From contig NZ_ML974127.1 in NCBI RefSeq assembly GCF_004765815.2, positions 443,310-507,309 on the forward strand: 64,000 nt of DNA. The letters are read 5' to 3'. The stretch is from Halorussus salinus. GTDB lineage: Archaea > Halobacteriota > Halobacteria > Halobacteriales > Haladaptataceae. The translations under genes and the position numbers were made by a program. The notes beneath the pieces were generated by a model. That model did not search any database and was not told the origin of the DNA. It saw only the letters and a list, made by a program, of their open reading frames with translations. Of this stretch, positions 7,878 to 14,887 are shown piece by piece (within the stretch, counting starts at the first letter, position 1; every line of letters starts with the position of its first letter).

Positions 7878-9707
7878 TCACACGCCCCAAATCGCCGCGA
7901 TGCCGAGCGTCGTGACAACCGTCAACAGGAGTTGCAGGGGCGCGCCGACCCGCACGTAGTCGGTGAACCGGTAGCCGCCGGGGCTGTAGACCATCAGGTT
8001 CGTCTGGTAGCCCATCGGCGTCATGAACGCCGTCGAGGCCGCGAACGTCACCCCGAGGGCAAACGCGAAGGCGCTTGCGCCGATGTCGCCCGCCGTGCTG
8101 ACCGCGATGGGCAGGACCAGCGCCACGCTGGCGACCGGCGTGATGAGGTTCGCGAGGAGTCCCGTCAGCAGGTAGAACAGCGCGAGCGTCGCAATCGGCG
8201 GGAGCGCCGTCGAGAGTCCGGTCACGTACGACGCCAGCAGGGCGGCGGCCCCGGTCTGCTCCATCGCGAGTCCGAGCGGGATGACCCCCGCCAGCAGGAA
8301 GATGACCTCCCAGTTCACCGCGTCGTAGGCGTCGGCGGGCCGGACGACGTTCCCGACGACCATCGCCACGACGCCGCCGAGCGCCGCGATGGCGATGGGC
8401 AGGAGGTCGGCGGCCGCGACGGCGACCACCGAGACGACGATGCCGACCGCGAGACCGACCTCCCGGCGGTCCACGGGGTCGGGTTCGAGGTCGAACTCCC
8501 CGCCGACGCGCTCGGTGACCAGCAGGTCGCCGGTGTCTTCGAGGTGGTCGAGACCGGTCTGGGTCGCGTGGACCAGCAGGCCGTCGCCCTCGCTCAGCAC
8601 CTCGTCGGCCACGTCCTCGACGACGAGTTCGCTCCCGCGCCGGACCGCCAGCACGGTCGCGTCGAAGCGCTCGCCCATCCGCGTCTCGGCGATGGCCTGC
8701 CCGAGGAGTCCCGACCCCTCGGGGACGACGACCTCCGCGAGCGTCCCCCGGCCGCTCCCGAGCGCGAGTTCGGCCTCCGTCACCTCCGCGCGGGGGAGTC
8801 GGCGCAGTCCCGTCGCGTCCACGAATCGGCGGACCGCCTCGTCGTCGGCCCGGACCGTCAGCACGTCGCCCGCCTCGACCTCGCGGTCGGTCCGGGAGGC
8901 GACCAGCGTCTCGTCGCCGCGGACGATTTGCAGAACTTTCACGCCGTTCGTGCGCGCCTCGGCTATCGTCTGGCCCACGAGCGGCGAGGCTGGCGGGACG
9001 TAGACTCTGGCGAGCCGTCCCTTCAGGCCGAACTCCTCGGTCAGGTCGTGGGGCGCGATGCGGGCGGGCAGGAGCCACTGGCCGACCGTCAGCAGGTACG
9101 CCGACCCGACGAGAAGCACTAGCACGCCGAGGGGCGTGAACTGGAACATCGAGAAGGGCGCGCCCTCGACGTTCAGGTTCGCGGCGACCGAACTCGCCAC
9201 CAGATTCGTCGCGGTGCCGACCAGCGTCAGCGTCCCGCCGAGCATCGCGGCGTACGAGAGGGGCAACAGTAACTTCGACGGCGAGGTGTGGGTCCGGTCG
9301 GCGAGGTCGGTCACCATCGGGATGAACAGCGCGACGACCGGCGTGTTGTTGACGACGCCCGCCAGCGGGCCGGTGATGCCCACCGTCGCGGTCAGGAGTC
9401 GCCGGGGGTCCCCGCGAGTCAACCGCGCGACGACGGCCTCCAACTGCCCGACAGCGCCGGTCTCCTCGACGCCCGCGCTCAGGATGTACATCGCCAGAAT
9501 CGTCACGGTCGCGGGACTGGCGAACCCCGAGATGGCCTCGTCGGCCGAGACGTGGGTGAACTGCTGGAAGACGACCAGCGAGACCAGCACCGCGATAGCG
9601 GTCGTGTCGGTCGGAATCGCCTCGGTGACGAACAGCGCCACCGCGGCCGCGACGATGGCGAAGACGACGAGAACGTCGGGCGTCAGCGCCGCGCCTGTCT
9701 GAATCAT
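7878..9707 (-). CDS. SLC13/DASS-type transporter with two TrkA-C domains
   Basis: A 609-residue inner-membrane permease. An N-terminal block of helices (residues 1-190) carries the family's NNTPVVALFIP and GTATNLV motifs. A soluble insert at about 205-385 contains two TrkA_C (RCK_C) domains, seen as ASPLVGQTIAEA and GSGLLGQAIAET repeats. A second membrane block follows, with PLGLAMEQTGAA and ITPVASVALVLPIA motifs. Relatives move sulfate, dicarboxylates or citrate with Na+; the TrkA_C domains usually bind a small regulatory ligand. The exact substrate cannot be told from sequence. The gene is monocistronic, with the redoxin gene 66 nt upstream on the same strand. Confidence 0.88.
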   Translation of the reverse strand: MIQTGAALTPDVLVVFAIVAAAVALFVTEAIPTDTTAIAVLVSLVVFQQFTHVSADEAISGFASPATVTILAMYILSAGVEETGAVGQLEAVVARLTRGDPRRLLTATVGITGPLAGVVNNTPVVALFIPMVTDLADRTHTSPSKLLLPLSYAAMLGGTLTLVGTATNLVASSVAANLNVEGAPFSMFQFTPLGVLVLLVGSAYLLTVGQWLLPARIAPHDLTEEFGLKGRLARVYVPPASPLVGQTIAEARTNGVKVLQIVRGDETLVASRTDREVEAGDVLTVRADDEAVRRFVDATGLRRLPRAEVTEAELALGSGRGTLAEVVVPEGSGLLGQAIAETRMGERFDATVLAVRRGSELVVEDVADEVLSEGDGLLVHATQTGLDHLEDTGDLLVTERVGGEFDLEPDPVDRREVGLAVGIVVSVVAVAAADLLPIAIAALGGVVAMVVGNVVRPADAYDAVNWEVIFLLAGVIPLGLAMEQTGAAALLASYVTGLSTALPPIATLALFYLLTGLLANLITPVASVALVLPIAVSTAGDIGASAFAFALGVTFAASTAFMTPMGYQTNLMVYSPGGYRFTDYVRVGAPLQLLLTVVTTLGIAAIWGV

Positions 9708-9773
9708 TACGGTGGCTATCGGAGAACAGTCACGTTAGCGTTGCGGTGGTCCGAATTCGCGGGCGAAGTGTCC

Positions 9774-10307
9774 CTACGCGAAGCCGAAACTCTCGGTCTC
9801 GGGGCGACCCAGCACGTCCATCACGGTCTCGTAGAGGTCCCGGACCTGCGGGCGGACCCGGCCGGTCCGGTTCCGGTCGCCGACCCAGCGGTACCGAACC
9901 GTCCCGTCGGTGTCCACGAAGAAGCAGGCCGGACGCGCGCGCCGGGCGAAGCCGAACGCCCGGTAGGTGACGCCGTACGACTCGGCGATAGCGAGGTCCC
10001 GGTCCGAACAGAAGGGGTAGGTCACGTCGAGATAGTCGGCGAACTCCCGGTTGGTCCGCGGTCTGGCGCGGTTCACGCCGACGACGCGGAGTCGGTCGTC
10101 GGCGGTGAACCAGTCGTACTTGCCGAGGGCGTATCGCTCGACGAACGACTCGGGGTCGAAGTCGGTCGGTTGGAAGACGAGCAACACCGCGCCCTCGGCG
10201 CGAAGCGACGACAGCGACACCTCCGACACCGACCCGTCGGGGGCCGCCAACGGCGCGGTAAACGCCGGGGCCTGCGAACCGACGGTCGGACCGTCCGAAT
10301 CTCCCAT
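9774..10307 (-). CDS. Peroxiredoxin-like (redoxin) protein lacking the usual peroxidatic Cys
   Basis: A 177-residue thioredoxin-fold protein. It keeps the AhpC/TSA outline: VGSQAPAFTAP near residue 10, then VLLVFQPTDFDPES, DRLRVVGVNRARP, YPFCSDRDLAIAESYGV, and ACFFVDTDGTVRYRWVG. In the loop where peroxiredoxins have the catalytic Cys (P-x-x-F-x-P-x-C), the sequence is PTDFDPESFVERYA with no Cys. Cys remains only in YPFCSD and ACFF. It may be a thioredoxin-fold protein that is not a peroxidase, or it may use YPFCSD. The ATG at 10307 is selected because upstream sequence in frame is Arg-rich shadow. Confidence 0.75.
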   Translation of the reverse strand: MGDSDGPTVGSQAPAFTAPLAAPDGSVSEVSLSSLRAEGAVLLVFQPTDFDPESFVERYALGKYDWFTADDRLRVVGVNRARPRTNREFADYLDVTYPFCSDRDLAIAESYGVTYRAFGFARRARPACFFVDTDGTVRYRWVGDRNRTGRVRPQVRDLYETVMDVLGRPETESFGFA

Positions 10308-10423
10308 CGTTCCGAACGATTCGATGAACCGATTTAAATTTTCTTCCGCGCCGCGGGTCGGCGGCGACCGTCCGACTCGCGGACCGCTCTCCGACCCACT
10401 TATGTCGTCGGAATCGAAAGGGG

Positions 10424-10771
10424 GTGGCCGTGAGTTCTCCGCTCGTCGCCGACGCGCTCGTCGTCGTGGCGCTGGTCGGCTTCTACGCAGGTCTGGCGCG
10501 GGACCTCGGCGCGACCGCCGATATCGTGGACCCGCGTCTCGGACTGGGCCTGTCGCTCGGCGGCTACGTCGCGGGCGGCGTCGGCGTCCTGTTGGCGGTC
10601 GCGACCGTCGCGGTCGAGGCCTCGACCGCGGGGGCGGGCCTCCTCGGCGCGGCCGCGACCGCGGTCGGTCTCGGCCTGCTGTTCGCCGTCGTGTTGGCCC
10701 TCTGCGTTCGCTTCGGTGTCGCCGTCTACGCGGTTCTCCTCCGGGCCGGATTCGTGCTGTCGCGGGGGTAG
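10424..10771 (+). CDS. Small membrane protein, unknown function
   Basis: A 115-residue protein of about four hydrophobic helices (starting near residues 7, 42, 62 and 84) with almost no hydrophilic domain. It starts at GTG 10424 or GTG 10430; no ATG is available. I do not recognise a family. It is divergent from the redoxin gene (116-nt gap with AT-rich TTTAAATTTTC at about 10333) and tandem with the M24 gene. Confidence 0.6.
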   Translation: MAVSSPLVADALVVVALVGFYAGLARDLGATADIVDPRLGLGLSLGGYVAGGVGVLLAVATVAVEASTAGAGLLGAAATAVGLGLLFAVVLALCVRFGVAVYAVLLRAGFVLSRG

Positions 10772-10890
10772 GTCGGCGTCTCCGAACCGCGAGCGCAGCG
10801 ACGACCGCACCGACGACCACACCAACGACGGCGTGGACGGGTTGCCCCCACGTCAACGTTTAACCCGGCGGATTGCGTGGGTCGGGACAT

Positions 10891-12093
10891 ATGCCGACGC
10901 GAGTACCCGACAGCGAGTTTCGAGACCGACTCGCCGCCGTGCGCGAGCGAATCGCCGACGCAGACGCCGACGCGGGAGTCTGGTTCGGCGCGACGAGCAT
11001 CGAGTACCTGACTGGCTTCGGCCACATCCAGACCGAGCGCCCGGTCGTGCTGGCGGTGACCGACGACGGCGTGGCCCTGACGGTGCCGCGCCTCGAAGTC
11101 GAGCGGGTCGAGACCAACCCGCGCATCGACGCGGTGCATCACTACTTCGACTACCCCGGCGGGGAGCCAATCGAGACCGCCGCCGGGATGCTCTCGGAGT
11201 TGGGCGTCGAGTCGGTCGCGGCCGACGCCGACGGCGCGCCGGGCGTGATGGGCTACGAGGGGCCGAAGCTCTCGAACTTCGTGGACGTGGAGACCCAGAG
11301 CTGGGTCGATAGGATGCGGTGGGCCAAGTCCGACGCGGAGGTCGAGTTGGTCCGCGAGTCCGCGCGGTGGGGCAACCTCGCCCACCGCTATCTGGCCGAC
11401 TACACGGAGGTCGGCGAGCATCCGGCGACCGTGAGCCAGCGCGCCTCGCTGGAGGCCTCGCGCGCGATGCTCGACACCTTGGGCGACGAGTACGTCCCGC
11501 GGACCCGCGGCGACGGTCCCGCGATGGCGGGGTTCATCACCGGCGAGCAGACCGCCCTGCCCCACGGCCACACCGCCAACCGGCGCTTGCGGGAGGGCGA
11601 CGTGCTGGTCACGGGCGCGAGCGCGAACGTGGACGGCTATCGCTCGGAGTTGGAGCGCACGATGCTCCTCGGCGAACCGACCGACGAGCAGGCCCACTAC
11701 TTCGAACTCATGCTGGAAGCCCAGACCATCGCCATCGACGCGCTCGGGCCGGGCGTCGAGTTGTCCTACGTGGACCAGCAGGTGTGGGACTACTTCGAGG
11801 AGCAAGGCGTGACCGACCTCGCCCAACACCACGTCGGGCACAACATCGGGCTGGGCGCGCACGAACCGCCGTACATCGACCGCGGGTGGACGACCCACTG
11901 CGCCGAGCAGGACGGCCGCGAGGAGGCCGACGCCGAGATGGAACCGGGCCACATCTACACCATCGAACCGGGCATCTACACCGACGAGTACGGCTATCGC
12001 CACTCCGACACCATCGCGGTCACCGAGGAGGGCGTGGACTGGCTGACCTACTTCCCGCGGGACTTGGAGTCGAACACGATTCGCGTGGAGTAG
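10891..12093 (+). CDS. M24-family (Xaa-Pro aminopeptidase-like) protein with altered metal site
   Basis: A 400-residue creatinase/prolidase-fold protein: N-terminal domain (1-145) and pita-bread domain (150-400). Retained motifs are VGHNIGLGAHEPP, YTIEPGIY and VTEEG. Compared with the canonical five-ligand dimetal site (D, D, H, E, E), the first Asp region reads VTGASANVDGYRSELERT, so the first Asp is absent and the second is Glu; the last Glu, normally in RxED, is Ser (YRHSD). The His and one Glu remain. It may be metal-free like creatinase, or a divergent peptidase. Start is the ATG at 10891, right after an AT-poor but TATA-free leader; an in-frame start six codons upstream is less likely. 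Confidence 0.8.
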   Translation: MPTRVPDSEFRDRLAAVRERIADADADAGVWFGATSIEYLTGFGHIQTERPVVLAVTDDGVALTVPRLEVERVETNPRIDAVHHYFDYPGGEPIETAAGMLSELGVESVAADADGAPGVMGYEGPKLSNFVDVETQSWVDRMRWAKSDAEVELVRESARWGNLAHRYLADYTEVGEHPATVSQRASLEASRAMLDTLGDEYVPRTRGDGPAMAGFITGEQTALPHGHTANRRLREGDVLVTGASANVDGYRSELERTMLLGEPTDEQAHYFELMLEAQTIAIDALGPGVELSYVDQQVWDYFEEQGVTDLAQHHVGHNIGLGAHEPPYIDRGWTTHCAEQDGREEADAEMEPGHIYTIEPGIYTDEYGYRHSDTIAVTEEGVDWLTYFPRDLESNTIRVE

Positions 12094-12656
12094 GGTTCTG
12101 ATTGCTGGTGGATGGGCGTTCTCTGGTTCGCGTGTGCTTCTCTCGACGTTCTTCCCGGCGCGTGCGGGCGCGGCCTCCGGGCCGCGCCCACCGCGCGAGG
12201 GATGAGTAGCGCAACGCAGTGAGGCTTGCGAGACGCGAAGCGCCTCGCTGATCTGCGAACGTTGTTCGCAGACAACGCAATCGGATGGGGAGGCGTGTGG
12301 CCCGCGGTCGCGGTGCGGGGCGGTGCTGTGCGGAGACTCCGTTTTGTCGCCAACAGTTCGCTGTGCGGTTGCGGTGCGGTTCGCAGTCACGATTGCGGGG
12401 CGATTCGCGGTCGCAGTGCGCTTCGCGGTCCGCTTTGTAGCATCGAGAACCGCTCGTCTCGCCGAGTCGCCGGTCGCTCGCCGTCACCGTCACGCCTGCG
12501 GTACACCGACGCAGAGATAATTACACATTTCTAAAAAGGATGTCTACATTTTCAAAAGACGTACAGGGGCACTTCACCTCACCTCATCTCACCTCACCCC
12601 GAGACCTTCCTTCCACGAACGCAAGCTACGTAAGACATCCCTCCTAATCCGGACAC
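12094..12656. repeat. Intergenic region with dispersed repeat, copy A
   Basis: No gene is supported in this gap. From about 12130 to 12480 it holds a copy of a repetitive element: a perfect hairpin GGGCGCGGCC-TCCG-GGCCGCGCCC at 12166-12189, then the block GGGGAGGCGTGTGGC at about 12287-12301, GCGGTGCGGGGCGGTG, and runs of degenerate (T)GCGGTT(C)GC words to about 12440. An inverted copy lies on the other side of the halocyanin gene (13303-13590). After 12500 there is an AT-rich stretch and a CACCTCACCTCATCTCACCTCA microrepeat near 12574-12597. Confidence 0.7.
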
Positions 12657-13223
12657 ATGACCGACTCGACGCGCCGTCGCTTCCTCCGCCGGGCGACGAC
12701 GGCCGCCGCGACCGCCTCGCTCGCCAGCCTCGCTGGCTGTTCGGGCCTCCTCGCCGAGGAGTCCGCCCAAACCACGCCGGTAGACTACACGCTCCCCGAG
12801 GCGACCCCGAGCGCCGAGGTCCGGATGGGACCGGAGGGCTCGAACCGCTTCGACCCCCTCATCGTCCGCGTCGAGGAGGGCGGCACGGTCACGTGGACCA
12901 ACGTCTCGCGGAACCACTCGGCGACGGCCTACGCCCCGGCGAACGACTACCCGCGCCGCATTCCCGAGGAGGCCGAGGCGTGGGACACCGGCGTTCTCCT
13001 CGGGAGCGACAAATCGGCCTCCCACACCTTCGAGACGCCGGGGGTCTACGACTACTACTGTACGCCTCACGAACCGCTCGGGATGGTCGCCACCGTGGTC
13101 GTCGGCGACCCCGACCCGGCGGACCAACCCGGCCTGCGACCGCCGAGCGACGAGCGGTCCGGCAGGGCGGCGTCGGAACTCGAAACGCTGAACGCGAAGG
13201 TTCGCTCCGGACTCGAAAAGTAG
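12657..13223 (+). CDS. Halocyanin-like blue copper lipoprotein (Tat-exported)
   Basis: A 188-residue periplasm-facing electron carrier. It has a Tat signal (TRRRFLRRAT, then a short hydrophobic run) ending in the lipobox SLAGC, so it is predicted to be lipid-anchored at Cys28. The cupredoxin domain follows with type-1 copper ligands: His in NVSRNHSATA, then Cys, His and Met in YYCTPHEPLGM. The C-terminal 40 residues are hydrophilic. It would shuttle electrons near the membrane. No respiratory genes are adjacent; it lies between two inverted copies of a dispersed repeat, so it may be a movable or recombined segment. Confidence 0.92.
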   Translation: MTDSTRRRFLRRATTAAATASLASLAGCSGLLAEESAQTTPVDYTLPEATPSAEVRMGPEGSNRFDPLIVRVEEGGTVTWTNVSRNHSATAYAPANDYPRRIPEEAEAWDTGVLLGSDKSASHTFETPGVYDYYCTPHEPLGMVATVVVGDPDPADQPGLRPPSDERSGRAASELETLNAKVRSGLEK

Positions 13224-13302
13224 TGTTTCGGAAGCGCGGTCGGAGACGGGGCGGAGCTATCTTCCGATTCGAGCGATGAAGTCAACCGCACCGCCTCGGC
13301 CC

Positions 13303-13394
13303 GCACCGCGAACTTCCCCGCAACTGCACCGCGAACTTCCCCGCAACTGCACCGCGAACTTCCCCGCAACTGCACCGCGAACTTCCCCGCAACT
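13303..13394. repeat. Four perfect 23-bp tandem repeats
   Basis: Exact units at 13303-13325, 13326-13348, 13349-13371 and 13372-13394, each containing ACCGCGAACTTCCCCGCAA, followed by a partial unit. There are no spacers, so this is not a CRISPR array. A 23-bp period is not a multiple of three, so it is unlikely to be coding. It forms the inner end of dispersed repeat copy B. Confidence 0.95.
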
Positions 13395-13590
13395 GCACAG
13401 CGGACTATCGCCGACGCCTATCAGACCGCACGGCACCGCCCCGCACCGCGACGGCCACACGCCTCCCCAACCGACTGTGCGTCTCGGTCGTTACTCCCTC
13501 CGGTCGTTCTTCCCTGCGATGCTCGTCCCTCGCACGCCACGGCGCGACCACAAGGGTCGCGCCAGCGCGCGCCGAGCGGAAAGCGTATTC
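13303..13590 (-). repeat. Dispersed repeat, copy B (inverted relative to copy A)
   Basis: Read on the minus strand, this region has the same blocks in the same order as copy A: a G/C hairpin (GGCGCGACC/GGTCGCGCC at 13541-13563), a GCGAGGGA-GAGCA-type stretch, then GGGGAGGCGTGTGGC, GCGGTGCGGGGCGGTG, then TTGCGGGGAAGTTCGCGGT repeats. The gap from 13224 to 13659 otherwise shows no gene. Confidence 0.7.
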
Positions 13591-13659
13591 TGCTATCGCT
13601 TCCACAGCGTATCGACCCACTTCGACCGATTCAAGCCAGTTCGCACGAATCCGGATGCA

Positions 13660-14280
13660 GTGGCAGTCTCCTTCGACCTCTTCGGGACGCTCGTGGACGC
13701 CGACCTCCCCGCCGACCCGGCCAGCGCAATCGCCGAGGAGTTGCGAGCGCGCGACGTGGCGGTCCCCGACGACTGGGCCGCGGCGTATCACGAGACCCAC
13801 GTCGATGCGCCCGAGGGCGCGGCGGTCCCGCTGATGGCTCACGTCAGCGCCGCCTTGGCGAGTCGCGGCGTCGCGGCACCGGGCAACGCCCCGCGCCGGG
13901 CGGTCGTCGCCGCCTTCGACCCCGCGGTCGAGACCCGCGAGGGCGCGGCCGAAGCCGTCGCGGCGGCCAGCGAGCGCGGCCCGGTCGGAATCCTCTCGAA
14001 CTGCGCGGTGCCCCAACTCGCCCGCAAGACCCTGATTCGCTCGGAACTGGACCGCGAGGAGTTCGACGCTATCGTCACCGGCGTCGCCTGCGGCTGGGAA
14101 AAGCCCGACCCGCGGGCGTTCGAGACCTGCGCCGACCGCCTCGGCGCGCCAGTCGCGGACCTCGTTCACGTCGGCGACGACCCGGCGACCGACGGCGGCA
14201 TCGAGGACTGTGGCGGCGAGGCGGTTCTCCTCGGCGACGTGTCGCTCGCCGAGTTTCCCGCGTGGACCGAGCGTCGCTGA
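13660..14280 (+). CDS. HAD-superfamily hydrolase
   Basis: A 206-residue haloacid dehalogenase-type phosphatase. Motif I is FDLFGTLVD (nucleophile and acid/base region, the second Asp replaced by Gly as in many subfamily I enzymes), motif II is GILSNCA, motif III Lys is in WEKPDPRAF, and motif IV is VGDDPATDGG. A helical cap sits between motifs I and II (about residues 20-95). Substrate is unknown; relatives dephosphorylate small phosphoesters. The only start in a sensible place is GTG 13660, giving MAVSFDLFGT. In-frame sequence upstream is repeat DNA, so an earlier start is unlikely. Confidence 0.85.
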   Translation: MAVSFDLFGTLVDADLPADPASAIAEELRARDVAVPDDWAAAYHETHVDAPEGAAVPLMAHVSAALASRGVAAPGNAPRRAVVAAFDPAVETREGAAEAVAAASERGPVGILSNCAVPQLARKTLIRSELDREEFDAIVTGVACGWEKPDPRAFETCADRLGAPVADLVHVGDDPATDGGIEDCGGEAVLLGDVSLAEFPAWTERR

Positions 14281-14362
14281 GACCGAGACGGCGACCGCCG
14301 ACCCCGCGCCGCCCACCGAGCGATTTACGTAGGAGGGCCGAGCGGTAGTAGCCAACCCAACG

Positions 14363-14704
14363 ATGGCTGACGACGAGACCGGCGCGGACCTGCGCTTCGG
14401 CGGCAGGCGGATTCGGGCACAGACCGCGGACACGTTCCTCCAGAAGCTGAAGGGCTTGCGGTTCGCCGACTCGGGCCAGATGTTCTTCCGGTTCGGTTCG
14501 CCGACCCGGACCACCGTCGATACCATCTTCGTCCGGGACGTGCAGTACCTCTACTTCTTCGACGCCGACCGGACGCTGGTCGAGCAGGCGGAGCTGTCGC
14601 CCAACCGGTTCTACCGGCCGGACCACTCGTATCGGTACCTGCTGGAGACGTTCGAGGACCTCGGCGTCGAGACGGGCGACCGACTCGAAATCGTGGACGG
14701 GTAG
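14363..14704 (+). CDS. DUF192 family protein
   Basis: A 113-residue soluble protein of the DUF192 fold. It shows the family pattern: a short lead, TFLQKLKGLRFADSGQMFFRF (the usual 'rxxGLM' region), TTVDTIFVRDVQYLYFFDAD in place of the sihtffM motif, and YRYLLETFEDLG...GDRLEI at the end. Function is unknown; bacterial members are often secreted small beta-barrels, but this one lacks a signal peptide. The HAD gene lies 82 nt upstream on the same strand, and ATTTACGT at about 14323 may be its own promoter. Confidence 0.75.
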   Translation: MADDETGADLRFGGRRIRAQTADTFLQKLKGLRFADSGQMFFRFGSPTRTTVDTIFVRDVQYLYFFDADRTLVEQAELSPNRFYRPDHSYRYLLETFEDLGVETGDRLEIVDG

Positions 14705-14751
14705 TCCGAAACGGGAGCGAAACAGAAGCGAGAAAAGAGAGAACCGCAAGC

Positions 14752-14865
14752 GGTGGAGGGCCGAGCGTCGGCGGGGTGGAGAGCCGAGCGTCGGCAGGGT
14801 GGAGGGCCGAACGCCAGCGGGGTGGAGGGCCGAGCGTCGGCGGAGAGGAGGGCCGAAGCGTGCGG
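14752..14865. repeat. 23-bp tandem repeats between convergent genes
   Basis: Units with core GGTGGAGGGCCGAGCGTCGG at 14752-14774, 14775-14797, 14798-14820 and 14821-14843, the middle two with two to four changes, then a diverged fifth. They fill the gap between the DUF192 gene and the stop of the convergent RND gene and may act as a terminator or be a simple replication-slippage array. Confidence 0.9.
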
Positions 14866-14887
14866 AGGAAACGGCGGAGACGCCCGC

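Noticed and set aside
13303-14865. Possible CRISPR arrays at the 23-bp tandem repeats
   Set aside because: Units are directly adjacent with no spacers, and no cas genes are in the window.
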